From JAWLHA01 sp041690535 (GTDB taxonomy: Bacteria; Pseudomonadota; Gammaproteobacteria; Thiohalomonadales; Thiohalomonadaceae), in assembly GCA_041690535.1 (NCBI GenBank), contig JAWLHA010000034.1, forward strand, positions 1 through 46,175: 46,175 bases of DNA. The letters run 5' to 3'. The stretch's first letter is position 1, and every line of letters starts with the position of its first letter. The position numbers and the translations under genes were made by a program. Positions 8,199 to 15,561 of this stretch are shown piece after piece. The notes beneath the pieces are model-generated. The model did no database searches. It was not told the DNA's origin and was given only the letters and a program-made list of their open reading frames with translations.

Positions 8199-9020
8199 AT
8201 AGCCCTCTGTAGTCTGAATTATTCTGGAGTTTTCAGCGGTATTGCTTGAGCCTGTTCCGGCCCTGGCACTGTGGTGTGGTGCCGCTTCGACCGCACCTCT
8301 GTCGCATCTTCGAAATCACTAATAAAGTGATTTGAAACAGGGACTTTGGTGGTTATCTCGAGCCACTGCGGCAGCCGTACGGTTAAAGATAGACGGCTAT
8401 TTTTGGATGTGCCGAGCTAATTTGCAGCCAACTACGAAAGTGTGAACACTCCACCTTTTCAGCCGAAAAAGTTCATTGTTCAATGGTTAGGAAATGTGGT
8501 GAATTGGTGCCCCTGCGACACCCTGTTGCGTGCGGGAGACAAGAGTGGATCGTTAACCACAAGGCCGCCCGATGGTGCCGTTCGTTCAGCCCTGAGGGCC
8601 TCCTCTCCCCCCTTTCGCAGCCCCGTCGCTGTGGTGCAAACACCACGCGAGTTCTCCGACTGCAGTGCTCCAGGAGAGAATACGCGAGGGCCATCCGCGC
8701 CGTGAATATGCCCCTCCCCCCACCCGGAGGCGGATTTCAGTGCAGATACCACCCGACACTTGACAGTGGAGGTCGAGCAGCGAGAAGGTAGACGGGCGTT
8801 CTCTCCGCGCAGCGGACAACCCGCTCGCACCTCAACAAGGCGCCGCATGTATGGATACACATCAGAAAAATTCCAAGCGAAAGGCGTTATCCACCGATTT
8901 TCCTGTCAAACACTTTGATATTCCTATGGGTCAGCGATGCCATCCGCCGAGGGCTTCGGCGCGCCTGAGCGTGCAACGGGTGCGGCGGCATGGTGCGTCA
9001 GCGGGCAAACGGAGGTCCAC
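8199..9020. other. 822-bp gap without a convincing gene
   Basis: Between the small cysteine-rich gene and the oxidoreductase operon I see no frame with a good ribosome site and protein-like composition. The longest frame (minus strand, about 8480-8860) is Arg/Ser/Gly-rich and unconvincing. The part around 8300-8480 is clearly more AT-rich than its surroundings. The promoter of the oxidoreductase operon is expected in about 8850-9000, but I cannot assign it with confidence. Confidence 0.5.
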
Positions 9021-9602
9021 ATGCCCTTGATTGAGATCCGGATCCATGGCCGCGGCGGCCAGGGCAATGTCGTTGCCGCCAATCTGCTCGCCATGGCCGC
9101 CTTTGCAACCGGACGCCACAGTCAGGCGTTCCCCAACTTCGGTGCCGAGCGCCGCGGCGCCCCGGTGGTGGCCTTCGTGCGCATCGCCGACCAGCCGATC
9201 CTGCGGCGCAACCAGGTGCGCACCCCGGCCTTCCTCATCGTGCAGGATGAAGCCTTGCTGCACGTGCCGGGCGTCACCGATGGCCTCGTTCCCGGCGGCG
9301 GGATTCTCATCAATTCCGTCCGTTCGCCTCAGGAACTCCACCTGCGGGACGACATCCAAACGGTAACACTGCCCGCCTCCGGCCTGGCCAAGGAATTCCT
9401 GGGACGCCCCGTCCCGAATACCGCCTTGCTGGCCGGCTTCCTGGCCTTGACCGAACTGTTCCCGACCGAGGCATTGATCGACGTGCTCAGCCACAAGTTC
9501 AAGGGCGAGGTGCTGGAATCGAACGCCCGCTTGATCCGCGAGGCCGCGGGGCGGGTTCCTGCCGCGCAATGGAAGGAGGTGAAGCATGCGGCAAGCGCTT
9601 GA
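9021..9602 (+). CDS. porG: 2-oxoacid:acceptor (pyruvate:ferredoxin) oxidoreductase, gamma subunit
   Basis: This is the 193-residue gamma subunit of a thiamine-diphosphate-dependent oxidoreductase that oxidatively decarboxylates a 2-oxoacid to acyl-CoA, or runs in reverse as a CO2-fixing synthase. ATG 9021 follows GGAGGT at ideal spacing; the longer upstream reading is not needed. It has the family signatures IRIHGRGGQGNVVAANLLA at the N-terminus and FPNFGAERRGAPVVAFVRI at about 38-56. The substrate is assigned as pyruvate by resemblance only; 2-oxoglutarate or 2-oxoisovalerate cannot be excluded. Confidence 0.88.
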   Translation: MPLIEIRIHGRGGQGNVVAANLLAMAAFATGRHSQAFPNFGAERRGAPVVAFVRIADQPILRRNQVRTPAFLIVQDEALLHVPGVTDGLVPGGGILINSVRSPQELHLRDDIQTVTLPASGLAKEFLGRPVPNTALLAGFLALTELFPTEALIDVLSHKFKGEVLESNARLIREAAGRVPAAQWKEVKHAASA

Positions 9603-10758
9603 AGGTTCCCAGGCCCTGGCCCAGGTCGTTGCCCTGTGCCGTCCCCAGGTGGTGGCGGCCTACCCCATCACGCCCCAAACCCACATCGTGGAGAACATCT
9701 CCAAGCTGGTGGCCGACGGCAAGCTGCGCTGCGAATTCGTCAGCGTGGAGAGCGAGTTTTCCGCCGCCTCGGTGGTGCTCGGTGCCGCCGCGGCCGGCTC
9801 ACGCGCCTACACCGCCACCGCCTCGCAAGGGCTGCTGCTGATGGTCGAGGTGCTCTACAACATCGCCGGGATGCGCATCCCGGTGGTGATGACCTGCGCC
9901 AACCGCGCCGTCTCCGCCCCGCTCTCCATCTGGAACGACCAGCAGGACTCCATGGCGGCCCGCGATGCCGGCTGGATCCAGCTCTACTGCGCCGACAATC
10001 AAGAGGCGGTGGACACCACCGTGCAGGCCTACCGCATCGCCGAGCGCACCGAGCTGCCGGTGATGGTGTGCGTGGACGGCTTCACCCTCACCCACACCCT
10101 GGAGGCCATCGATGTGCCCGACCAGGACACGGTGGACGCCTACCTGCCACCCTTCAAGTTTGCGCGGGCCCTCGATGCGGCCAACCCCATCAGCATGGGG
10201 ACGCTGCTCTCCCCCGACTTCTATCCTGAAGCGCGCCACTCCCACCATCAGGCCCTGCTCAATGCCCAAGAGGAGATCATCGCCGCCGATGAGGATTGGC
10301 ATGCGGCCACCGGTCGGCGGTCCGGCGGGCTGCTGGAGGTGATCGGACCGGCCGAGGCGCGCATCGGCATCCTCACCATCGGCGCGGTGCTTGGCACCTT
10401 CCGCGAGGCGATGGAGATCTTCACCGATGCCCCGGCCGCAAAACTCATCAAGCTGCGCGCCTTCCGCCCCTTCCCGGTGGATGCCCTGAAAAGGGCTGTG
10501 GACGGGCTGGATGAACTCATCGTGCTCGAGCGCGCCCTCTCCCCGGGCGGCGGCGGCATCATCGGCCCAGAAGTGCGGGCGGCCCTGTCGGAAATGGAGC
10601 GCCCGCCGCGCGTCCACAACTATGCCGTGGGGCTCGGTGGCCGCGACATTCCGCTGGAGCTCTACCCGCGGCTGCTGGCCTCGGTGGACACCCCCAACCC
10701 GACCCGCTTCGCGGTGTTCGACGCGGAACTGGACCGTCTGCCCGAAGAGGATCGGTAA
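9586..10758 (+). CDS. porA: 2-oxoacid:acceptor oxidoreductase, alpha subunit
   Basis: This is the 390-residue alpha subunit, supplying the pyrimidine-binding domain for thiamine diphosphate. It overlaps porG by 17 bases, and its ribosome site AAGGAGGTGAAGC lies inside porG. Domain I begins EGSQALAQVV and contains AAYPITPQTHIVE, where substrate carboxylate binding is expected, and VSVESEFSAASVVLGAAAAG with the conserved Glu. Later come TATASQGLLLMVEVLYNIAG and a C-terminal domain (IGILTIGAVLGTFREAM, KLIKLRAFRPFP). It carries no Fe-S motifs, as expected for an alpha chain. Confidence 0.9.
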   Translation: MRQALEGSQALAQVVALCRPQVVAAYPITPQTHIVENISKLVADGKLRCEFVSVESEFSAASVVLGAAAAGSRAYTATASQGLLLMVEVLYNIAGMRIPVVMTCANRAVSAPLSIWNDQQDSMAARDAGWIQLYCADNQEAVDTTVQAYRIAERTELPVMVCVDGFTLTHTLEAIDVPDQDTVDAYLPPFKFARALDAANPISMGTLLSPDFYPEARHSHHQALLNAQEEIIAADEDWHAATGRRSGGLLEVIGPAEARIGILTIGAVLGTFREAMEIFTDAPAAKLIKLRAFRPFPVDALKRAVDGLDELIVLERALSPGGGGIIGPEVRAALSEMERPPRVHNYAVGLGGRDIPLELYPRLLASVDTPNPTRFAVFDAELDRLPEEDR

Positions 10759-10770
10759 GGAGATTCTGTG

Positions 10771-11754
10771 ATGACGGAAAAGAGAGTTTCAGTGGAGGAG
10801 CTGCGCAAAAAGCAGCCCCGCTATCAGGCCATCACCCCGGGCCACCGGGCCTGCCTCGGCTGCGGTCAGGCACTGGCCGTGCGGCTGGTGAGTGAAGCCA
10901 CCGGCCCCGACATCGTGGTGGCCAACGCCACCGGATGCCTGGAGATCTTCACCACCCCCTGGCCCGAGTCCTCCTGGCGGGTACCGTGGATCCACTCCCT
11001 GTTCGAGAACACCGGCGCAGTGGCCTCCGGCATCGAGGCGGCCCTCAAGGCCCAGGGCAAAACCACCAAGGTGGTGGCCATGGGCGGTGACGGGGGGACC
11101 TTCGACATCGGCTTCCAGGCCCTCTCCGGGATGCTGGAGCGGGACCACAACGTCCTCTATGTCTGCTACGACAACGAGGCCTACATGAACACCGGCGTGC
11201 AGCGCTCCGGCTCCACCCCCCACGCGGCGATGACCAACACCTCACCGCCCGGGCGGGAGCGCATGGGCAAACGCCACCTCAAGAAGGATGTGATCAACAT
11301 CGTGGCCTCCCACCACATTCCCTACGCGGCGACCGCCTCGGTGGCCTACCCCTCCGATCTGCGCAAGAAGGTGCGCCGTGCCCTCGCGGTGGAGGGACCG
11401 ACGTTCCTGCAGATCCATGTGCCCTGCCCGCTCGGCTGGGGCCATGAGGGGAACAAGTCCATCGAAATCGCCCGACTGGCGGTGCAGACCGGCCTCTATC
11501 CACTCATCGAACTGGAGCGGGGCCAGCTCACCGGCGCGATGCCCATTCGCCGCCAGAAGCCGGTGACCGAATACCTGAAGGCCCAACAGCGTTTCCGTCA
11601 CCTCTTCGCCAATGACATCCGGGCGAAGGAGGAGCTGGAACACCTGCAGGCCATCGCCAACCACAACATCGAGGTGTATGAACTCCTCGGTGAGGGGGAA
11701 CACGACACCGAGGCGGCCGACACCGTGCGCCGTCAGGGTGTTCGTTGGGGCTAA
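10771..11754 (+). CDS. porB: 2-oxoacid:acceptor oxidoreductase, beta subunit (thiamine diphosphate and Fe-S)
   Basis: This 327-residue beta subunit starts at ATG 10771 behind AAGGAG; a GTG directly in front is a possible alternative. Thiamine diphosphate/Mg binding is shown by GDGGTFDIGFQALSG and the downstream YDNEAYMNTG. Cys28 and Cys31 (CLGCGQ), Cys56 (NATGCLEIF) and the cysteine of HVPCPLGWG are the ligands expected for one [4Fe-4S] cluster. It lies 12 bases after porA and completes the gamma-alpha-beta core. The electron acceptor is probably ferredoxin or the Fe-S domain of the next gene product. Confidence 0.91.
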   Translation: MTEKRVSVEELRKKQPRYQAITPGHRACLGCGQALAVRLVSEATGPDIVVANATGCLEIFTTPWPESSWRVPWIHSLFENTGAVASGIEAALKAQGKTTKVVAMGGDGGTFDIGFQALSGMLERDHNVLYVCYDNEAYMNTGVQRSGSTPHAAMTNTSPPGRERMGKRHLKKDVINIVASHHIPYAATASVAYPSDLRKKVRRALAVEGPTFLQIHVPCPLGWGHEGNKSIEIARLAVQTGLYPLIELERGQLTGAMPIRRQKPVTEYLKAQQRFRHLFANDIRAKEELEHLQAIANHNIEVYELLGEGEHDTEAADTVRRQGVRWG

Positions 11755-11786
11755 CAGGGAAACAGACGAATCTGGAGTTGGGAACT

Positions 11787-13469
11787 ATGACAATCCTCAC
11801 TCGCGGCGCCTTCGCCCGGCCGGGCACCTCGGTAAGCTACAAGACCGGCAGCTGGCGGGTCCAAAAACCCGTCCACCTTCACACTGCAGCCCCCTGCCAT
11901 GCGGTCTGCCCCGCCGGCGAGGATGCCCAGGCCTGGCTTGCCAAACTGGAAGAGGGCAAGGTGCGCGAGGCGTGGGAGACCCTCACCGCCGTCAACCCCC
12001 TACCCGCCACCACGGGCCGGGTGTGCCATCACCCCTGCGAGTCGGCCTGCAACCGCGGCAAGTACGATGAGCCCATCGCCATCCACAATGTGGAGCGCTT
12101 CCTCGGTGACGAGGCGATCCGCCACGGCTGGCAGTTCAACGTGCCCAAAGCGGCAGCGGGCGCGCCGCAGGTGGCGGTGGTCGGAGCGGGTCCCGGCGGC
12201 CTCACCGCCGCCTATCATCTGGTCCGCCGCGGCTACCGGGTGGTGCTCTTTGACGAGCTGCCGGTGGCCGGCGGCACGCTGCGTACCGCCCTGCCCGCCT
12301 ACCGCCTGCCGCGGGAGGTGCTCGATGCCGAGGTGGAGCGCATCCTCGCCCTGGGGGTGGAGTTCCGCGGTCACACCAAGGTGGGACGCGACATCACCCT
12401 CGAGGAGCTACGTGCCCGGTTCAAGGCCGTCTTCCTCGCCCCTGGCATGCAGAAGGGGCGTGAGTGGAGCGTCGACGGCGTGGTCCCGCGGGATTTGCAC
12501 TGCGGGCTGGAGATGCTGCGCGAGTGGATCACCATGGGCGATGTCCCCGCGGCCCGCAGCGTGGCCATCGTCGGCGGCGGCAACACCGCCGTGGACCTCT
12601 CCCGGGTGCTGCTGCGGGCCGGTGCCGAAGAGATACATATCATCACCCACCAGTCGCTGCCCGGCAGCGACCCCGACGCCATGAGCGCCATCGAGCGGGA
12701 GGTGGCCCAAGCCATCGAGGAGGGGGTGAAGGTCCACCCCAACCGCGGCATTCGGCGCCTGATCCTCCGCGGCGAGCGGGTGGTGGGCGTTGAGATGGTG
12801 CGCATGAAGAAGATGGACCGCGGCAACGGCAAGCTGGAGCGGGTCGCCTTCGAAGGGACCGAGACCGTTTTACACGTGGAGATGGTGATCCCCGCCATCG
12901 GCCAGGAGGTGGATCCCATCGGACTGGATACCCTGCTCGAACCCAACGGGCTGTTCGCCACCAACCTCTGGGGCGAGACCAAACTACCGGGCGTCTTCGC
13001 CGGGGGCGACGCTCGCCAGGCCAGCACCGGCATGGTGAGCGGCGCGGTGGGTGACGGGCGCCGCGCGGCGGCGGCCATCGACCGCTACCTGCGGGGCGAG
13101 CCCCAGCCGGAGCGGGAACGCACCGGCGAGCCCATTGGCATCGAACGGCTCAATCTCCACTATGCCGAGCACGCTCCCCGTCCGGTGGAGCCGGTCCTCC
13201 CGGTGGCGAACCGCAGGGGCAGCAAGGAGATCGAACTGGGTCTGGAGGAGCCCCAAGCCATGGGCGAGGCGCAACGCTGCCTCTCCTGCGGCAACTGCTT
13301 CGCCTGCGACAACTGCTGGACCTTCTGTCCCGACACCGCGGTGCTGAAGACGGCCGAGCTGGCCAGCGACGGCTCCAACTATGTGTTCGACTACGACTAC
13401 TGCAAGGGATGCGGGCTCTGTGCCAACGAGTGCCCGAGCGGCTTCATCGTCATGCAGGAGGACATCTGA
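11787..13469 (+). CDS. GltD-like FAD/NAD(P)H oxidoreductase with ferredoxin-type C-terminus
   Basis: This 560-residue flavoprotein starts at ATG 11787 (GGAGTTGGGAACT upstream). The N-terminal Fe-S domain has cysteines at 37, 41, 80, 84 and 88, as in the glutamate synthase small subunit and NfnB. The FAD motif VVGAGPGG lies near 131-138 and a second Rossmann motif IVGGGNTAVDLSR serves NAD(P)H. The last 70 residues add a cysteine-dense module: C498, C501, C504, C507, C510, C514, then C539, C542, C545 and C549, enough for about two [4Fe-4S] clusters. It sits where four-subunit oxidoreductases carry the small ferredoxin-like delta subunit. It therefore probably links the porGAB core to NAD(P)H, an inference from position and domains. 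Confidence 0.88.
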   Translation: MTILTRGAFARPGTSVSYKTGSWRVQKPVHLHTAAPCHAVCPAGEDAQAWLAKLEEGKVREAWETLTAVNPLPATTGRVCHHPCESACNRGKYDEPIAIHNVERFLGDEAIRHGWQFNVPKAAAGAPQVAVVGAGPGGLTAAYHLVRRGYRVVLFDELPVAGGTLRTALPAYRLPREVLDAEVERILALGVEFRGHTKVGRDITLEELRARFKAVFLAPGMQKGREWSVDGVVPRDLHCGLEMLREWITMGDVPAARSVAIVGGGNTAVDLSRVLLRAGAEEIHIITHQSLPGSDPDAMSAIEREVAQAIEEGVKVHPNRGIRRLILRGERVVGVEMVRMKKMDRGNGKLERVAFEGTETVLHVEMVIPAIGQEVDPIGLDTLLEPNGLFATNLWGETKLPGVFAGGDARQASTGMVSGAVGDGRRAAAAIDRYLRGEPQPERERTGEPIGIERLNLHYAEHAPRPVEPVLPVANRRGSKEIELGLEEPQAMGEAQRCLSCGNCFACDNCWTFCPDTAVLKTAELASDGSNYVFDYDYCKGCGLCANECPSGFIVMQEDI

Positions 13470-13495
13470 ACGGGGCAAAGCCCCGTTCAGATGTC
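13461..13495 (+). terminator. Perfect 16-bp hairpin across the stop codon of the oxidoreductase operon
   Basis: GACATCTGAACGGGGC, loop AAA, then its exact complement. The left arm includes the last codons and the TGA stop of the flavoprotein gene. The stem is very stable, but no T-run follows (GGATACGAG), so it is an atypical terminator or a 3'-end stabiliser. Confidence 0.6.
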
Positions 13496-13606
13496 GGATA
13501 CGAGAGGCGAGGTAAGAGATTCGAGGGGATGTGCTCGCTGCGCTCGCGGCATTTCGATCCGCATCAGCCGTGCGCGAAGCACACTCATCCCCTCGTAGCT
13601 CGAATC

Positions 13607-13771
13607 GTAACTGCTCACCCAGTAATCACGAACGGTACCGAAAATCCGTCATCCTCGCGAAGGCGGGGATCCGAATATCCGTCATCCTCGCGAAGGCGGG
13701 GATCCATTGGAGCGTGCTTCTGTTCATTGGATTCCCGCCTACGCGGGAACGACGGGGGAGTGAGTAGTTAC
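13607..13771. mobile_element. Family F2 terminal-inverted-repeat element, copy 1 (short form)
   Basis: This 165-bp segment begins GTAACTGCTCACCC and ends GAGTAGTTAC. It is flanked on both sides by the 8-bp direct repeat CTCGAATC (13599-13606 and 13772-13779). Inside are two direct units of CCTCGCGAAGGCGGGGATCC separated by a few bases, and one inverted unit near the right end (GGATTCCCGCCTACGCGGGA). It has no coding capacity. It is shorter than copies 2 and 3 because it lacks their right-hand segment. Confidence 0.8.
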
Positions 13772-13779
13772 CTCGAATC

Positions 13780-13986
13780 GTAACTACTCACCCGCATCCG
13801 TCATTCCCGCGAAGGCGGGAATCCAGTGCTGGACTTCAGCGGGCCAAGGGTATTGGGCTGGGTGCCTTATGGATTCCCGCCTTCGCGGGAATGACGAACA
13901 GTACAAGTAGCGAGGATTGAGTGCGGTGAACCTGCGACCGCATCCTAATTCCATAAGCGGGAAGCAGTCGGGGAGCGAGTAGTTAC
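13780..13986. mobile_element. Family F2 terminal-inverted-repeat element, copy 2
   Basis: This 207-bp element runs GTAACTACTCACCC to GAGTAGTTAC with direct repeat CTCGAATC immediately before (shared with copy 1) and after (13987-13994). It contains ATTCCCGCGAAGGCGGGAAT and an inverted partner near 13872-13898, then GTGCGGTGAACCTGCGACCG and a right segment. It is almost identical in plan to copy 3 at 30296-30503, some 16 kb away. Confidence 0.88.
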
Positions 13987-14098
13987 CTCGAATCTTTTAT
14001 CTCGTGTCCAGCGCCTTTTTGGACTGGACATTCGCGGTGCTTGTACTACGCTTTAACTAACAATAACAACAAGACGTCACCTATGCCTCTCCCGCCGC

Positions 14099-14143
14099 CC
14101 CGCCAGGGTCTCCGACCCGAAACGGTGGCGGTTTATTTTTTTC
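14099..14143 (+). terminator. Rho-independent terminator-like hairpin upstream of the porin
   Basis: The outer stem CCGCCA (14100-14105) pairs with TGGCGG (14126-14131) around an inner stem GGGTC-tcc-GACCC (14106-14118). TTTATTTTTTT follows directly. This is the best U-tract terminator in the window on the plus strand, yet no gene ends within 600 bases upstream. It may end a leader or small RNA starting around 14040, or be the original terminator of the oxidoreductase operon, separated from it by the F2 insertions. Confidence 0.6.
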
Positions 14144-14251
14144 TCCCTCTGCCGTAATCCCCGCGTCACAAAACCTTCAAGCGCCTGACATATACGCCGG
14201 CCATACTGCGCCTCGCTTCCAATCTGTCACTAACTACAAACAGGAGCGTGT

Positions 14252-15223
14252 ATGCGCAACTCGGTTCGCTTGACTCTTCTCTCCGCCGTCGCGGCGGCAT
14301 TCTCCACTGCCGCCACGGCCGAGACCACCGTCTACGGCAAGCTGCACCTCTCCGCCGGCCAGATCTCCCAGGACGCCGCCGGCAGCGACACCAGCTCCAC
14401 GGCCGTCACCAGCCACGCCTCGCGCTTCGGCATCAAGTCCACCGATCAGTTCGCCGGTGGTCTGACCGGCACCGTCCAGGCGGAATTCGAAATCGACGCA
14501 GCCGGTGATGTGACCGGAAGCAAGGACAACCTGCTGAAGGCCCGCAACACCTTCGTCGGCCTGAAGGGCGGATTCGGCGAGGTCCGCGTCGGCATCCACG
14601 ACACCCCCCACAAGATCTCCACCGCCAAGCTGGACCCCTTCTCCGACACCTACGCCGATTACAACAACATCATCACCCGGGACGTGCGTGCCTCCAACGT
14701 CCTCGCCTATCTCAACAAGTTCGGCTCGGTGGGCGTGGCCCTCGCCTACAGCGCCGGCGATGACAGCGTGACCGCCGAAAACGAGGGCGATGTGACCAGC
14801 GTCATGGTGAACTACGCCGATGGCCCCCTGTACCTGACGGCCGCCATCGAAAACTACAACGACGTGGCCGCCGGCGGGGTGGAGAGCGCCCCCAAACTGG
14901 GCCTCGGCTACAAGGCGGGCCCGGTCGCCCTCGGTCTGGTGTACGAGAGCGTGCAGAGAAAGGATGCCGACGACATCGCCGAGGTCTATGCCAGCGTTCA
15001 ATACAAGCTGGATGACCTGAACACCATCAAGGCCGCCTACGGCACCCGCGACACCGATCCCGATGCCCAGAACATGTTCGCCCTCGGGTTCGATCGCAAG
15101 CTGGACAAGAAGGCCAGCGTCTACGCCCTCTACGCCAGCGGCACCGATGGCGGGCTGGCCAACAAGGGCAAGCTGAACGGCGACGGCACCGCCCTGGTGG
15201 CCGGCTACGTTTACAATTTCTAA
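14252..15223 (+). CDS. Gram-negative outer-membrane porin
   Basis: This is a trimeric-type general diffusion porin, 323 residues. The signal peptide MRNSVRLTLLSAVAAAFSTA is cleaved after ATA, giving a mature N-terminus ETTVYGKLHLSAG. The mature chain shows alternating beta-strand pattern, Gly/Asp-rich turns, the FVGLKGGFGEVRVGIHDTP segment seen in Neisseria/Burkholderia-type porins, and the terminal Phe (YVYNF) needed for barrel assembly. CAGGAGCG precedes the start. The gene has its own terminator downstream. Substrate specificity is not readable from sequence. Confidence 0.9.
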   Translation: MRNSVRLTLLSAVAAAFSTAATAETTVYGKLHLSAGQISQDAAGSDTSSTAVTSHASRFGIKSTDQFAGGLTGTVQAEFEIDAAGDVTGSKDNLLKARNTFVGLKGGFGEVRVGIHDTPHKISTAKLDPFSDTYADYNNIITRDVRASNVLAYLNKFGSVGVALAYSAGDDSVTAENEGDVTSVMVNYADGPLYLTAAIENYNDVAAGGVESAPKLGLGYKAGPVALGLVYESVQRKDADDIAEVYASVQYKLDDLNTIKAAYGTRDTDPDAQNMFALGFDRKLDKKASVYALYASGTDGGLANKGKLNGDGTALVAGYVYNF

Positions 15224-15292
15224 CCCGTGCCAGCTGGGGAAAAGGAGCTTCCCTTTCCCGGTATACCACCGTGATCCCTAGTGTGTGCTTTT

Positions 15293-15322
15293 GAGGGGCG
15301 CCCAGCCGGGCGCCCTTCCTTT
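15293..15322 (+). terminator. Porin terminator
   Basis: GGGCGCCC, loop AGCC, GGGCGCCC, then TTCCTTT, about 70 bases after the porin stop. It is a strong GC stem with a short pyrimidine tail, directly followed by a truncated F1 element. Confidence 0.7.
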
Positions 15323-15339
15323 CGGCCTGCCCCCGGCTA

Positions 15340-15465
15340 GAGCACCGAACAGAACGAATGTCGCCGATCGCAGCTGGTGTGAGTGGCCGGTGGCAACGGT
15401 CCCCGCGTAGGGTGGATAAGCGCAGCGCATCCACCATTCACGGCAATTCGGTGGATGCGCTGCTA
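15340..15465. repeat. Family F1 palindromic element, copy 2 (right end missing)
   Basis: The left end CTAGAGCACCGAACAG is followed by unrelated filler, then TAGGGTGGATAAGCGCAGCG and the inverted arm GGTGGATGCGCTG, where similarity stops near 15460. The right terminal repeat is absent. It lies just behind the porin terminator and ahead of mtaD. Confidence 0.75.
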
Positions 15466-15528
15466 CATCGGTTTCGGCATGATTGAACGGCGCACATGCT
15501 CTCGCCCTGCCCCCGTGCCCCGAACTTG

Positions 15529-15550
15529 TACAGGCCAGAAATGGTCTGTA
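15529..15550 (+). promoter_or_regulatory. Stem-loop just ahead of the mtaD start
   Basis: TACAGGCCA, loop GAAA, TGGTCTGTA forms a nine-pair stem (one G-U) closed by a GNRA-type tetraloop, ending 11 bases before ATG 15562. There is no good purine ribosome site between hairpin and start, so the structure could affect translation initiation. The alternative ATG at 15541 lies within the loop. Function is inferred only. Confidence 0.4.
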
Positions 15551-15561
15551 TCTTCTGCGCC

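Noticed and set aside
7857..8249. 130-codon plus-strand frame after cheR
   Set aside because: It is antisense to the better-supported cysteine-rich gene and has weak composition and no clear start signal.
8480..8860. 126-codon minus-strand open frame in the gap before the oxidoreductase operon
   Set aside because: It has no ribosome site, an Arg/Ser/Gly-rich sequence without domain features, and overlapping frames of similar length on the other strand.
8850..9000. FNR-like site upstream of the oxidoreductase operon (GTCAAACACTTTGAT)
   Set aside because: The half-sites are everted and wrongly spaced for the FNR/Dnr consensus.
13640..13720. Two close direct repeats of CCTCGCGAAGGCGGGGATCC that could suggest a CRISPR array
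   Set aside because: There are only two units with a spacer of a few bases, they are palindromic, and they lie inside a bounded mobile element. No cas genes are present.
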